64,000 nucleotides of DNA from Gimesia chilikensis (GCF_007744075.1 NZ_CP036266.1:3643748-3707747); one strand, 5' to 3'. Numbered from the stretch's first letter, positions 27,602 to 37,659 are shown. Translations and numbers: made by a program. Notes: generated by a model from the sequence alone, not told the origin.

Positions 27602-30022
27602 GTGAACTTGAACCGATTTCTGGAAAAACTGTTTGGTATTCAATCCTCGACCTGGGCCGAAGGTGGTCAGTGGTCCGCGCAGTGGGTTGGCTTGCCGTCA
27701 GGAGATCGGATGCTCTTTCTGATTCTGGGAGTCGTCGTACTGGTAGCTGGCGGCTGGTGGTTGTATCAACGGGATGCAAGGCAGATACCCCTGCTCCGCC
27801 GCTGTCTGTTGTACTCAATCCGAATCGCTCTGGTCCTGCTGGTGATTGCCATGCTGCTCGAACCAATTCTGGTATTGAGCAAAGAGGAAAAAATTCCTTC
27901 GCATCTGCTGGTCCTGTTGGATACTTCGCAGTCCATGTCGCTGAAGGATGCCTGGCAGGATGAAGAACGGGCCATGGAAGTGGCGCGTAGTCTGGGGATG
28001 TCGTCAGACGTGGATGCCCTCCGCAGAATGAACCGCCTGCAACTCGCGCAGAAATTAGTGACACCTTCATTCCTGAAAGACCTGTCTGCTGACGGAAAAC
28101 GCACTGTCCACCTGCATGGGTTCAATGATAAGTTCAATCCAGAGGCACTATCAGACTCTGAGGAATGGCACGCCGGTGGAAATGCGACTGCTATCGCCAG
28201 TTCTCTTCGCCAGGCACTGCTTTCCTATTCCGGGATGCCTCTCTCGGGGGTTTTACTGATCAGCGATGGACAATCGACGTCTGGAGAACCCCCGGAGGAA
28301 GTCTTGCAGATGCTGTCTGATGAAGGAATCCCTTTGGTTGCGGTTGGTATGGGGACAACTGATGGACCGCGGAATGTCGCGATTACAGAACTCGAAGTCA
28401 GCCCTGTAGTGTTTGTGCAGGATGCGAACCAGCTGACGGTGCATATTGAATCACGGGGAATGCAGGCTCAATCCGCGACCCTGCTGATTGAACAGCGACG
28501 CAATGGCGGGCCCTGGCAGGAATTTATCCGCGAGGAAGTCGTGCTTAACCTCGAAGGTCAGTTACAACCGCGGACGTATCAGTTCACTGAAACAAAAACC
28601 GGTAAGGTTGAATTTCGAGCGAATATTATCGATGCGGGGCCGGAAATCTCGCAGGATGATAATCTGGCCTCCGCCGAAGTACGCGTGATTCGACAGCGGT
28701 TGAATGTCCTGTTTATTGCAGGATCGACCTTTCCCGAAGTTCAGTTTCTGCGAAATTCATTTTTACGGGACCGCCAGATTAATCTTTCGACCTGGCTCAT
28801 GGCGGCTGATAAAACCTATGAACATCCGGGCGATCTGCCAATTCGTCGGCTGCCGGTCACTCAGGAAGAACTCAACGATTATGACTGTGTGATATTGTAC
28901 GATCCTGACCCCAATGGCTGGCCCGTTAATTTCCCGGAGTTGCTTACGAATTTTGTGACCAAAGCAGGAGGCGGACTGGTTTATATTGCCGGAGAAATGC
29001 AGACCGCGAGTATGTTCGATCATCAGTCTGATCCTACCCTGGAATGGTTGAACTTATTGCCTGTTATTCGAGAGCCGGGACTCTTTCGCTCTCAAGTTCA
29101 AATTCGGTTGAGTGCTCGCTCACCCTGGAAACTGGATGTGACTACTCAGGGAGTTCAGGATCCCATTTTCAACTTTGCCAGTGATCGACAGGCAAATGAA
29201 CAGCTTCTGAAAAATTTACCCGGTATGTTCTGGCACTTTCCGGTGACCAAAGCGAAACCGGGGGCGACGGTGCTCGCAGTTCACGCGGATCCCCGCATGC
29301 GAAATGAATACGGTCAGGAGGTTCTGATCGCCTCGCAACGCGTGGGGCCCGGCTGGTCGATTTTTATTGGTTTTGACAGTACCTATCGCTGGCGGTATCT
29401 GAATGAGCAGTTGTTTGACGGATTCTGGGCACGAGTCGTGGATCGGGCCGGCAGGAGCAAACAACTGGGAGGAAATTACCCTTTCCGGCTTTCGACGCCA
29501 CAGGCACAGTACCAACCCGGCGAACAGGCTAAGGTGATTGCCCGTTTTCTGGATGAGAGCCAGATCGAGCCTGGTCTACAGCGTTTATACGGTGAAGTGG
29601 AGCGCGGTGATGAACAGCCGATTCCACTGACGTTGACAGAAGGAAATCAAAGAGGTGAATTCTCTACGAACTTTCCGGTACCGTCACCTGGGACGTATTT
29701 TGTCCGTGTCTGGATGGGAGATGAAGCAGCCGGGGCGAGTGTGAAAGCGGCTACCATGCCGATAAAAGTCGAATTTCCAAATCAGGAACTGCAAAATCCG
29801 ACTCTGAACGAAGCGTACCTGGAGACCATGTCGAGTTCGACGGGAGGTCGGGTCTATCAGTTGTCAGAAATGAACGACATTGTAGGTGCTTTCAAAATTA
29901 AAGAGGTCTCCCGTTTTCTGGAAGAACGACAGGAAATCTGGGATGCACCAATTTTCTATATTTTAATCTTTGGTTTACTGGTTACCGAATGGATTTTGCG
30001 AAAGTGGTCCCGTCTGATTTAA
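27602..30022 (+). CDS. Membrane VWA protein with glutamine-amidotransferase-like domain
   Basis: An 806-residue membrane protein. Two transmembrane segments lie in the first ~85 residues (LFLILGVVVLVAGGWWLY and LVLLVIAMLLEPILVL). A VWA domain follows with LLDTSQSMS (DxSxS), then Ig-like repeats, then a class I glutamine-amidotransferase-like domain around residues 355-480 (VLFIAGSTFPE, GGGLVYIAGE) that appears to lack a usable cysteine nucleophile. The C-terminus has one more helix. Start choice is uncertain: GTG at 27602 is preferred, with TTG at 27608 or TTG at 27575 (overlapping the upstream gene) possible. It continues the MoxR-DUF58-BatA series. Confidence 0.85.
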   Translation: MNLNRFLEKLFGIQSSTWAEGGQWSAQWVGLPSGDRMLFLILGVVVLVAGGWWLYQRDARQIPLLRRCLLYSIRIALVLLVIAMLLEPILVLSKEEKIPSHLLVLLDTSQSMSLKDAWQDEERAMEVARSLGMSSDVDALRRMNRLQLAQKLVTPSFLKDLSADGKRTVHLHGFNDKFNPEALSDSEEWHAGGNATAIASSLRQALLSYSGMPLSGVLLISDGQSTSGEPPEEVLQMLSDEGIPLVAVGMGTTDGPRNVAITELEVSPVVFVQDANQLTVHIESRGMQAQSATLLIEQRRNGGPWQEFIREEVVLNLEGQLQPRTYQFTETKTGKVEFRANIIDAGPEISQDDNLASAEVRVIRQRLNVLFIAGSTFPEVQFLRNSFLRDRQINLSTWLMAADKTYEHPGDLPIRRLPVTQEELNDYDCVILYDPDPNGWPVNFPELLTNFVTKAGGGLVYIAGEMQTASMFDHQSDPTLEWLNLLPVIREPGLFRSQVQIRLSARSPWKLDVTTQGVQDPIFNFASDRQANEQLLKNLPGMFWHFPVTKAKPGATVLAVHADPRMRNEYGQEVLIASQRVGPGWSIFIGFDSTYRWRYLNEQLFDGFWARVVDRAGRSKQLGGNYPFRLSTPQAQYQPGEQAKVIARFLDESQIEPGLQRLYGEVERGDEQPIPLTLTEGNQRGEFSTNFPVPSPGTYFVRVWMGDEAAGASVKAATMPIKVEFPNQELQNPTLNEAYLETMSSSTGGRVYQLSEMNDIVGAFKIKEVSRFLEERQEIWDAPIFYILIFGLLVTEWILRKWSRLI

Positions 30023-30055
30023 AAGATGGTATGTCACAACAGGAGTCAGCGGTAG

Positions 30056-32221
30056 ATGTCCGAACTAAAGTCGCATAAATATGCAGAGCTGCAAAACATG
30101 ATTTCCAGAAAACTGGATCGTGTGGGACGTGCGCTGCGCCGGCATATTCTGCTGGAAGCGGCGGCACGAATCGGTCTGGCTTTGCTGTTTCTGGCTGCGT
30201 TTTCACTCCTGTTTGACTGGTGGCTGGAATTGAGTCTGGTAACCCGTATCGGGTGCCTGCTGGCGGGTTTTGCGATCATCGGTTACCTGGTGTGGCGGTA
30301 TATCTACATTCCGTTCCAGGTCTCTCTTTCGCCCATTGAAGTCGCTAATCTGATCGACCGCGCGCGGCGGGTCAATGATCAGCAGGCACTGGCGCCTCGG
30401 GTGGCAAGCCTGTTACAGTTGCCCGGTCATCAGCATGAAGCAGAGCAGTCTGATGAGATGATCGCACACGCGGTTCAGGAGAATTATCAATGTCTCAGCA
30501 ATTATCCTTACGAGAAAACAATCAACCATAAGCACACCCAGGCCTGTCTGCTGGGACTTTTCGCAGCTATTCTGATCCCCGTCTGTTTTCTGATGGTTCT
30601 GCCAGCAACGGCACAATTATGGGGAGCACGCTGGTTACTCGGTTCCAGTCAGCCCTGGCCTCGCGATACCCGATTAATTGTCGTTGGTCTGCAAGAAGGA
30701 CAGTGGGTGCTTCCACGGGGGGAAGCAGCGACCTTACAGATTCAGGTGGAAGATGGAGACAAGCCGACGGAGAGTGTCTGGCTCTCTCTGGAGGATGCAA
30801 ATGGTGAGAGTGAAACAATTACCATGAATCGCTTTCAGGCAGGAGATTTTCGCTATGAACTGCCCCCTGTTCAACTTCCGATTCAGGCACAGGCCTGGGG
30901 AGGTGATGGCCAGACAGAACCTTTTGAAATCGTTCCCATCGATCGTCCCCGAATTACCGATTTATCAATTCGTGCTTCACATCCCCGTCTTTCGGAACCA
31001 TTTGTCTCTCATTTTTCCGCTTCGGAAGGAAATGTCCGATTACTGCCTCAGTCAAAAGTAAGATTGGAGCTGACCACGAATGTGAAGGTCCGGAAAATTG
31101 ACGTTGATTCTGAGGAGATCTCGCTACAATGGAAAAGTACGGATGGTAAGCATTTTCAGACAGAATGGACGCATGAGAAGCCTGTTAATTTCAGGCTGAC
31201 ATTACATTCTGCAGAGCACGAAATCAGTTCCCATCCCCGTCCGGTATCCATTGGTGTGCAACCCGATCGCAGCCCGCGGCTTAGTTTTCGTTATTCAGGG
31301 CTGCGGCAGCGAATTACTCCTCAGGCAAGGATCCCCTTTTCGATCTTAGCTCGGGATGATTTTGGAATACGGCAGGTGGGGATGACATCAGAAGTTCCTT
31401 TGACCGGGATTACAACTTCAGAAAAATCAGCAATTGAACCTGAAGAATTATCGGATACATCGACTCCGAAAAATATGAAGCATGAGCAGAATTACCCTGT
31501 TTATGGTCCGGAGGATCCTGCGAGAGAGACCGTTGTCGAGCATGAACAACGGGTTTCCATTGCCGAGATGAAACTGAATCCGGGAGCGGTGATTACCTTT
31601 CAAAGTTTTGCAGAAGACAACTGTTTCACGGGGCGTCAGAAAACCAACTCACGACAGTTAGTGTTTCGAGTGGTTAAGCCTGAGGAACTGTTCCGCGAAA
31701 TTCTGTTGCGACAGCAGCAATTGAGAGCACGGCTCCGAAAGGCACGTGATCAGGCAGAACAGTTACGTGATAAATTGAAATTGGCTCAGAATTCAGAAGA
31801 AGCAGCGGCCTGGATTCGAGAACATCAGTTGATTCGACGGGAAGTCGGACAGGTCGGCCATGCTTTAAACAGTTCTGTGGAAGAGATGAAACTGAATCAG
31901 CTGGGAGGTGCGGAGACCTGGCAGTTAATCGAGCAGACGGTGCTCAAACCATTGCAAGGTCTACACGATCGTGAGATGGAACAGCAACGGCAGTCGTTGG
32001 AGTCACTTCGGAGTCAGACTCCGGAACCGCTGTCGCAACTGACCGATCAGCAGGACCAGATTCTAAAGACGATAGACCAGATCCTGAAGAATATGGCCCA
32101 ATGGGACAGTTTCATCGACGTCGTCAATCAGTTGAACGCTGTAATTAAACTGGAACAGGTTGTAAGAGATAAAACAGAAGAACTCAAAAAGAAGCAGACC
32201 GATTCCATTTTCGATAAGTAA
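30056..32221 (+). CDS. Large membrane protein with C-terminal coiled coil (DUF4175-like)
   Basis: A 721-residue protein. Transmembrane helices lie at about 42-60, 65-85 and 158-180; a long extracytoplasmic region with Ig-like features spans ~200-540. The C-terminus (~545-720) is strongly helical and rich in Q, E, K and R, predicted coiled coil (LRQQQLRARLRKARDQAEQ). The arrangement resembles the DUF4175-type proteins that follow VWA genes in planctomycete operons, but I cannot assign it firmly. Starts at ATG 30056 with AGGAG about 12 bases upstream. The coiled coil matches the next gene's product in style, so the two may bind each other. Confidence 0.8.
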   Translation: MSELKSHKYAELQNMISRKLDRVGRALRRHILLEAAARIGLALLFLAAFSLLFDWWLELSLVTRIGCLLAGFAIIGYLVWRYIYIPFQVSLSPIEVANLIDRARRVNDQQALAPRVASLLQLPGHQHEAEQSDEMIAHAVQENYQCLSNYPYEKTINHKHTQACLLGLFAAILIPVCFLMVLPATAQLWGARWLLGSSQPWPRDTRLIVVGLQEGQWVLPRGEAATLQIQVEDGDKPTESVWLSLEDANGESETITMNRFQAGDFRYELPPVQLPIQAQAWGGDGQTEPFEIVPIDRPRITDLSIRASHPRLSEPFVSHFSASEGNVRLLPQSKVRLELTTNVKVRKIDVDSEEISLQWKSTDGKHFQTEWTHEKPVNFRLTLHSAEHEISSHPRPVSIGVQPDRSPRLSFRYSGLRQRITPQARIPFSILARDDFGIRQVGMTSEVPLTGITTSEKSAIEPEELSDTSTPKNMKHEQNYPVYGPEDPARETVVEHEQRVSIAEMKLNPGAVITFQSFAEDNCFTGRQKTNSRQLVFRVVKPEELFREILLRQQQLRARLRKARDQAEQLRDKLKLAQNSEEAAAWIREHQLIRREVGQVGHALNSSVEEMKLNQLGGAETWQLIEQTVLKPLQGLHDREMEQQRQSLESLRSQTPEPLSQLTDQQDQILKTIDQILKNMAQWDSFIDVVNQLNAVIKLEQVVRDKTEELKKKQTDSIFDK

Positions 32222-32273
32222 AGGTCGTGACGATCGCGTCACTCTGATTCCCCCTGTGATGGAGGTGTGGGAC

Positions 32274-33734
32274 ATGCGAAACAAACACAAGGCAAGAAAA
32301 TACGGGATGATCTGGCTGGTCGTACTGACGATTCAGCTGGGAGCGCTCCAGGCTAAAGACAAAACAGAGACCGTATCCAATTCTGCAGTCAGCTCAAATG
32401 AGAAAGTTACGCCTCAGAAACGGATCCAGTTCGAGCAGGACAAAGCCAAGGCTCACATGCAAGAGTTGGAGGAGCGGATGTTTCGACTCTCCCGCCTGAT
32501 TCAGGAGGCGCAGCCCGAGGACGCCGCCAGACTACTGCTGGGATTACGTAAAGCTCGCGAACAGCTGATTCTGGATCGGATGGGAGAAGCTTCCCGAATG
32601 CTGGATGACCTGAAGTTGAATCAAGCCAGCCAGGAGCAGAAGGAAATTCTGGTGCTGCTGGAAGAACTCAAAAAACTGCTGCTGACAGCAGATATCGGGC
32701 TGGAGCTGAAACTGGAACAGTTGCGTAAATTGATTGATTCTCGAGAAACCTTGAACAAACTCATCAAAAAAGAGGAGCTACAGCTTTCTCACACACTGGA
32801 GCAGCAAAAAACACAAAAGACCGATTCTGAGAAATTCAAGGCCCTGGAAACCAGTGAACGTCGCAATCAGAAGTCCGCAGAAAATCTGCAGCAACAACTG
32901 CGTGAATACGGAGCTGCATCTAAGGGAATCTGTAATTCACTGTCAGGAGCCGGCAAATGCATGGGAGGCGCCTGTAAAAAACTGGGAGAGTCTAAACCTA
33001 AACCGGCTTCACAAGAGCAGAAAAAAGCAATAGAGCAATTGAGCCATGCGGATCAGGAAACACAGAAACTGGAAGAACAACTGCGGAAAGAAGTCGAGTC
33101 ACTTGTTCGTCAACGTGTGATGGATCAGTTGCAGGATATGATTGTGCAACAGAAACAGATTCGCGAAGTTACAACCAAGCTGCAGGACCGCGTGGCGCAG
33201 AAGCAGAAACAGGCCCTGGCGGCAGTCAGGCGACTGTCGAATTCTGAAGAGAAGATAATCAGTCTCTGTTCAGGGGCGATTGAGCTCTGCGAATTGACCC
33301 GTTTCAGCCTGGTCCTGCCTGTTGCGCTGGGCGCGATTCGTGAACAGATGGAATTCGTCAGCGAAGGTTTGGAACAGGGACAGGCCGATCAGGAAATCAT
33401 CGCAGATCAGCAGCAGATCGAAAAAGACCTCCAGACACTGCTCGATGCGATGCAGGAAGCTTCGCGTCCGGTCAGTAAGAATGGTGGTGGTCAATGTAAA
33501 GGGTGCCAGGGGAATCGGAATAAGTTGCTGGCGGAAGTCAAAATGCTCCGCTGGATGCAGCAGTCCGTGCACCAGCGGACGGAAAACCTCGATCGACAGA
33601 TTGCAGATAAAAAAATCACGGGCGATTCGCTGAAAGACCGCATCGAGTTACTGACGGTACGTCAGAAAGAGATCGACACGGTTACCGGTCGCTTACACAG
33701 TATGACCTGTCCTCATTGTCTGGGAGGTGAATGA
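32274..33734 (+). CDS. Secreted coiled-coil protein with CxxC motifs
   Basis: A 486-residue protein with a short N-terminal hydrophobic segment (about residues 13-27, signal peptide) and long Gln/Glu/Lys-rich coiled coils across most of its length. Three cysteine clusters stand out: CNSLSGAGKCMGGACKK near 220, CKGC near 408, and CPHC five residues before the C-terminus. These look like metal- or disulfide-forming CxxC pairs in an otherwise cysteine-poor protein. I start at the ATG at 32274 because GGAGG lies 8 bases upstream; GTG and ATG codons at 32256 and 32259 would place the ribosome site inside the gene. The stop overlaps the next start (ATGA). No named family recognised. Confidence 0.82.
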   Translation: MRNKHKARKYGMIWLVVLTIQLGALQAKDKTETVSNSAVSSNEKVTPQKRIQFEQDKAKAHMQELEERMFRLSRLIQEAQPEDAARLLLGLRKAREQLILDRMGEASRMLDDLKLNQASQEQKEILVLLEELKKLLLTADIGLELKLEQLRKLIDSRETLNKLIKKEELQLSHTLEQQKTQKTDSEKFKALETSERRNQKSAENLQQQLREYGAASKGICNSLSGAGKCMGGACKKLGESKPKPASQEQKKAIEQLSHADQETQKLEEQLRKEVESLVRQRVMDQLQDMIVQQKQIREVTTKLQDRVAQKQKQALAAVRRLSNSEEKIISLCSGAIELCELTRFSLVLPVALGAIREQMEFVSEGLEQGQADQEIIADQQQIEKDLQTLLDAMQEASRPVSKNGGGQCKGCQGNRNKLLAEVKMLRWMQQSVHQRTENLDRQIADKKITGDSLKDRIELLTVRQKEIDTVTGRLHSMTCPHCLGGE

Positions 33735-34378
33735 TGCGACGCATGCAAATTCGCTTAAAACACAGCCATGTATACCTGGCAGTGACAGTCTGTTGTGTAA
33801 CGCTCTGGCTGGAGACGGCACAGCCTGCTGACATAGATCGACCGGAGAGAACTGATAAGGCAGTCGAGGCCGCTAAACCAGTTCCGGGAAAAATCTCGCC
33901 AGGTGCTCTTCCTGGACAGCAGGATGTCATGTCCCTGATGCGCGATGATGCCTGGTTAAAAGATCCGTTTAAGAATATCCAGACCGATGTCAAATCGGTG
34001 ATTAATGATTTCGATCAGGGCCAGACGAAGAAACCAGCCAGGACAACGCAGCCACGCATTATTTCCCGTTTGGACACCCTGATTGAGATGCTTGAGAAAT
34101 CATGCAAGAAAGGGGGCGGTGGCGCAGGTGCGAATCCATCACGCCCGGCAAATGCTTCGACACTGGGAAAAGGTCCTGGTGGTCAGGGAGACCTCAGAGC
34201 ACCCGACAAAAAAGGACGCAACTGGGCCGACTTGACGCCTAAACAGCGCGAGAAAATTCTGCAGTCACGAACGGAGGGCTTCCCTCCCGGCTATGAAGAC
34301 ATACTCGCAGATTACTTTCGGCGACTGGCGCGGAACAAGGATCTGAAGAAAAATGAGACGACTGATAAACAAGAGTAA
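33731..34378 (+). CDS. Small secreted basic protein of the planctomycete VWA operon
   Basis: A 215-residue protein with a signal segment (about residues 10-30), a low-complexity linker rich in Gly, Lys and Pro (around 125-165), and a C-terminal motif WADLTPKQREKILQ..GFPPGYEDILADYFRRLA. That ending is typical of proteins found at this place in planctomycete MoxR/VWA operons. I do not know its function. The ATG start overlaps the previous stop (ATGA), a sign of translational coupling; GGAGGTG lies just before it, so ATG at 33734 is also possible. Confidence 0.78.
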   Translation: MMRRMQIRLKHSHVYLAVTVCCVTLWLETAQPADIDRPERTDKAVEAAKPVPGKISPGALPGQQDVMSLMRDDAWLKDPFKNIQTDVKSVINDFDQGQTKKPARTTQPRIISRLDTLIEMLEKSCKKGGGGAGANPSRPANASTLGKGPGGQGDLRAPDKKGRNWADLTPKQREKILQSRTEGFPPGYEDILADYFRRLARNKDLKKNETTDKQE

Positions 34379-34382
34379 AATC

Positions 34383-36197
34383 ATGAATCGAATGCTGGTA
34401 TCAATCGGATTGAGCCTTGCCTGGATCTCTGCGCTGTTGTCCGGCCTGGAGGAGCATGTTCAGGCTGATGAGATAATGCTTTATGACGGGAAAAAAATCA
34501 GCGGTCAGATTCGGAGTATCACCGCTGACTCATTGACTGTAGATGTTGGAAAACAGCAGCAGAAGGTGAACCTGTTTGATGTGACATCATACAAATTTGT
34601 CGAACCTGCCCTGCCACAAAACGTCAGTCAGTTATTAATTGATGGTGAGAAACCCAGCTATACCAGTGGGCCACGCACCGCGAAAATCAAGCTGCGGAAA
34701 GGGTATCACCGATTTACTCTGCCCTATTATCATACGCTGGGGGTGGCGAAGCTGGAGATCAAAATGTCGGGGCCCGGGATCAAAAATGCAGAAGTACCCC
34801 GGGAGATGCTTTCCCGGGTCACGGATCAGGTAAGGAAAATAGCCACGCGTGAGTATCAGGTCGATCAGGCTGGTTTCCGTTTGCCAGTAGAAGTGAAACA
34901 GCCGGAACGGTATGTCGCCTACCGACTGATGGAATGGACTGATCCGGCGGCAGTAAAATCGATTCTGGATCTGCGTTACCTGTCTGTGAAGAAATATGGT
35001 GCCAGTCCGCGACTGGCACTGTTGACCAAACGCAGTGCGATTCATTTTGGAATTATTTACGAGGGACTTATCAAGATTCCGCAGGATGGCGAATACACAT
35101 TTTCGATTGATACAGACAAAAACAGTAAGGCACAGTTTTATCTCGGAGCGTTTCCTCGTGAACTGTATCGCAAATCGCAGGGTAAAAAAGAATCCAGCTG
35201 GAAACTGGCCTTTGATCAGGACGGAAAGCTGACGGGTAAACTAAAACAGTGGGATGCAAACGGAGTTGTCATGACGCTGCCACTCGCATCTCAGGACGTT
35301 GATGTTCAATTGCAGCCTGATGTGATTCAGGAAGTCTGGCATCAGGCAGAAGGAATCAGTCAGCCAGGAAGTTCTGAACGAAAAGGTGAATCGAAGACTG
35401 AAGATACTGCTTACATTCGAACCAGTGATGGGAAAGTTCACCGGGTGACAGGCGAAGTTGTGAGTATGGATAGTCAGAGCCTGCGGTTCCTCTACCAGGG
35501 AGAGGAACGTGAAGTCAAACAGGATCGCGTTGTAGGGCTCGTGCTGCACAAAAAACGAACTGAGAAAAAAAACAGCCTTAAGCTGATCAGTCTGATTCGA
35601 CTGGTCGGTGGTTCTCAACTGCCAGGGGTGGTCTCATCTACCGATCCCTCTCAGCTGACAATTGACCTGCCTGGCGGGGCAAAACTGTCTGTTTCCAACG
35701 AAGATCTGGAATCTGTAAAAACGATCAATGCCCGCTCTGTCTCATTGACGGAAATCATTCCTGAGACTGTAACAGAAGTGCCGTTTTTTAATCAGGTCTT
35801 TCCTTACCAAATCAACCGTTCATTTAACGGAAAAGAGCTGCAGATCGGCAAGCAGTTATTTTCAAAAGGCTTGTGTGTGCATGCGAAAACGATCCTGGTT
35901 TATCGCCTCGACCGGCAGTTCGAGAAATTCACTGTGACCCCAGGACTGCAGCATGGGACCGGCGATTCCGGCAATGTCGCTGTGACTGTCTCGGTAGATG
36001 GGAAAACCCTGTTTGAAAACCAGGCATTTACCAGTCAGACGCAGCAGGGACCGCTCAACTTAGACGTGAGCGGTTGTCAACAACTGACTCTGACAGTTGA
36101 TTTTGGTCAACAGCAGAATGTGGGAGACCGATTCGTCTGGGGAGTACCTCAGTTGATCCGGGCATCTCCCCAGGGCCTGGCTGTCAGTAAGAAATAG
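34383..36197 (+). CDS. Secreted protein with PA14-like and NPCBM domains
   Basis: A 604-residue exported protein. Signal peptide at about residues 1-29. A PA14-like beta-sandwich is suggested at ~215-270 (GEYTFSIDTDKNSKAQFYLG). The C-terminal ~130 residues form an NPCBM/NEW2-type galactose-binding-like domain (FSKGLCVHAKTIL, VSVDGKTLFENQAF, WGVPQLIR). In between are two copies of a short SH3-like unit (SDGKVHRVTGEVV..; the N-terminal YDGKKISGQIRS is similar). Such domains bind carbohydrates. I start at the ATG at 34383; an in-frame ATG at 34353 lies inside the previous gene. It follows the small basic protein within 5 bases, so it belongs to the same operon. Confidence 0.85.
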   Translation: MNRMLVSIGLSLAWISALLSGLEEHVQADEIMLYDGKKISGQIRSITADSLTVDVGKQQQKVNLFDVTSYKFVEPALPQNVSQLLIDGEKPSYTSGPRTAKIKLRKGYHRFTLPYYHTLGVAKLEIKMSGPGIKNAEVPREMLSRVTDQVRKIATREYQVDQAGFRLPVEVKQPERYVAYRLMEWTDPAAVKSILDLRYLSVKKYGASPRLALLTKRSAIHFGIIYEGLIKIPQDGEYTFSIDTDKNSKAQFYLGAFPRELYRKSQGKKESSWKLAFDQDGKLTGKLKQWDANGVVMTLPLASQDVDVQLQPDVIQEVWHQAEGISQPGSSERKGESKTEDTAYIRTSDGKVHRVTGEVVSMDSQSLRFLYQGEEREVKQDRVVGLVLHKKRTEKKNSLKLISLIRLVGGSQLPGVVSSTDPSQLTIDLPGGAKLSVSNEDLESVKTINARSVSLTEIIPETVTEVPFFNQVFPYQINRSFNGKELQIGKQLFSKGLCVHAKTILVYRLDRQFEKFTVTPGLQHGTGDSGNVAVTVSVDGKTLFENQAFTSQTQQGPLNLDVSGCQQLTLTVDFGQQQNVGDRFVWGVPQLIRASPQGLAVSKK

Positions 36198-36216
36198 ATC
36201 AGATTTGGATGAAGTA

Positions 36217-37659
36217 ATGGTAGATATCATCATGAATACCCGGGATAAATGTATTTCTAAGAGCAGAGAACTGGAGTTTCAAACTCATTCTCTTAGCAAA
36301 CTGCTTTGTACTGGTTTGCTCATGGCAGTCCTATGCGCGCCGATACTGGGAACTGACTGCCTGGCAGAAGGTATTCCAACTCAAGGCGGATCGAAGCTGA
36401 TTGTCCGTGATGTGGGAGTTTACCTGGTCTCTGCTCACGGAAAAAAAATGAATGATTCTGGTATGTTCCGGTCCACACTGCCAGGCTTTATGCAGTCGCG
36501 GCGGTTGAGTGCTGATAGTGAGGGAAGCGATAAACCGACTCCTCTGGGGCTGATTACATTTGCCGGACCAGAAGTTAAAGATATCGATGTTCTGGTGGAA
36601 TTCCCCTCAGGACGATTCCTTTCTCACTGGCCCACAGCGCGGATCCAGTCTCGGCGGATTTACTGGCGCGCCTGCCAACTCACGAAATCAGGTTCGGCAA
36701 GTTTTCAGATCCCGGGTTCTCACTGGCTGAGCCCCCTGCAGCAGGCTGATCGCCTGTTTGTAAATACGAACAACAAAAGTGATCGCTTCATTCTGTATGA
36801 TGTTGAAGTCAATCATACGCCCCAGATATCCATGACCCACTCAGCAGACGGGTTCCAGATTCAGAATCGAGAGCCCGGGATGCTACAACATCTGACGGTT
36901 ATTCAACCGACAGCCAATCCAAAGCAATGGAAACTGGCAGCCGTTGATCGGGTTCCTGGATTGTCAAACCAGAAGTCGAAACCGCAGTCCGGGACAGAAG
37001 ATAAAACGAAAGCATCCAAGGTCGATCCGCTCTCTGATAAAAAACTCAAAGCCGAGGCGGCAGCAGAAGAAGCAGCGAAGTTGAAAGTTCTGGGGGATCA
37101 ACTGCGGAACGTAGGTGCGCTACCACAGTTGTTATCTGGTAAAGCTGCTGATTCAAAGAAGCCTGCAACACCTGCGAAGACGGAAACTAAAGTGGATCCC
37201 GTCAAAATACCTTATGTAGAAAAGCAGCCGGTTTCGCGTGAACAGATCCTGAGTTTCTGGGGAGACTATCTGAGTAAGCGAGGGCTGGGAAAATCTGAGA
37301 TTGAGTATGTGCAGCGCATTCTGAATGAATATGGTTTTCGAGAAGATCAGGCAACGGTGATTTATTGCATGGATGAAGGAGTGCTTGACAAAAGTATCCC
37401 GCTGGAACTGACACCCCATCCTGATGTGCTACGTCGGATTGCACTGGTGATTCTGGTTGACGTGGATCCTGCATTGCAGAAGCACATAGATTTGTTAATC
37501 GCGCAGCTTGGTGATCCGGTCTGGGCTAAGCGGGAAGAGGCTCAGCAGGAACTGGCGGAGTATGGTCGGGCAGCCCAAAAACAGTTACAGCAGGCCACGA
37601 AAAATAAAGATCTGGAGATCGTGTTTCGCTCAGAACAACTACTGGAAAAGATCAAATAA
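36217..37659 (+). CDS. Exported protein with HEAT-like C-terminus, last gene of the operon
   Basis: About 480 residues, exported (hydrophobic segment LLCTGLLMAVLCAPILG at about residues 28-45). The middle is beta-rich (KLIVRDVGVYLVSAHG) and then Lys/Ala-rich and disordered (around 245-330). The last ~55 residues match the HEAT-like endings of many planctomycete proteins (QLGDPVWAKREEAQQELAEYG..). No family recognised. Start is uncertain among TTG 36205, ATG 36217 and ATG 36232; ATG 36217 has GGATGAAG upstream. The convergent site-2 protease gene begins 30 bases after the stop, so the run ends here; I saw no clear hairpin between them. Confidence 0.75.
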   Translation: MVDIIMNTRDKCISKSRELEFQTHSLSKLLCTGLLMAVLCAPILGTDCLAEGIPTQGGSKLIVRDVGVYLVSAHGKKMNDSGMFRSTLPGFMQSRRLSADSEGSDKPTPLGLITFAGPEVKDIDVLVEFPSGRFLSHWPTARIQSRRIYWRACQLTKSGSASFQIPGSHWLSPLQQADRLFVNTNNKSDRFILYDVEVNHTPQISMTHSADGFQIQNREPGMLQHLTVIQPTANPKQWKLAAVDRVPGLSNQKSKPQSGTEDKTKASKVDPLSDKKLKAEAAAEEAAKLKVLGDQLRNVGALPQLLSGKAADSKKPATPAKTETKVDPVKIPYVEKQPVSREQILSFWGDYLSKRGLGKSEIEYVQRILNEYGFREDQATVIYCMDEGVLDKSIPLELTPHPDVLRRIALVILVDVDPALQKHIDLLIAQLGDPVWAKREEAQQELAEYGRAAQKQLQQATKNKDLEIVFRSEQLLEKIK

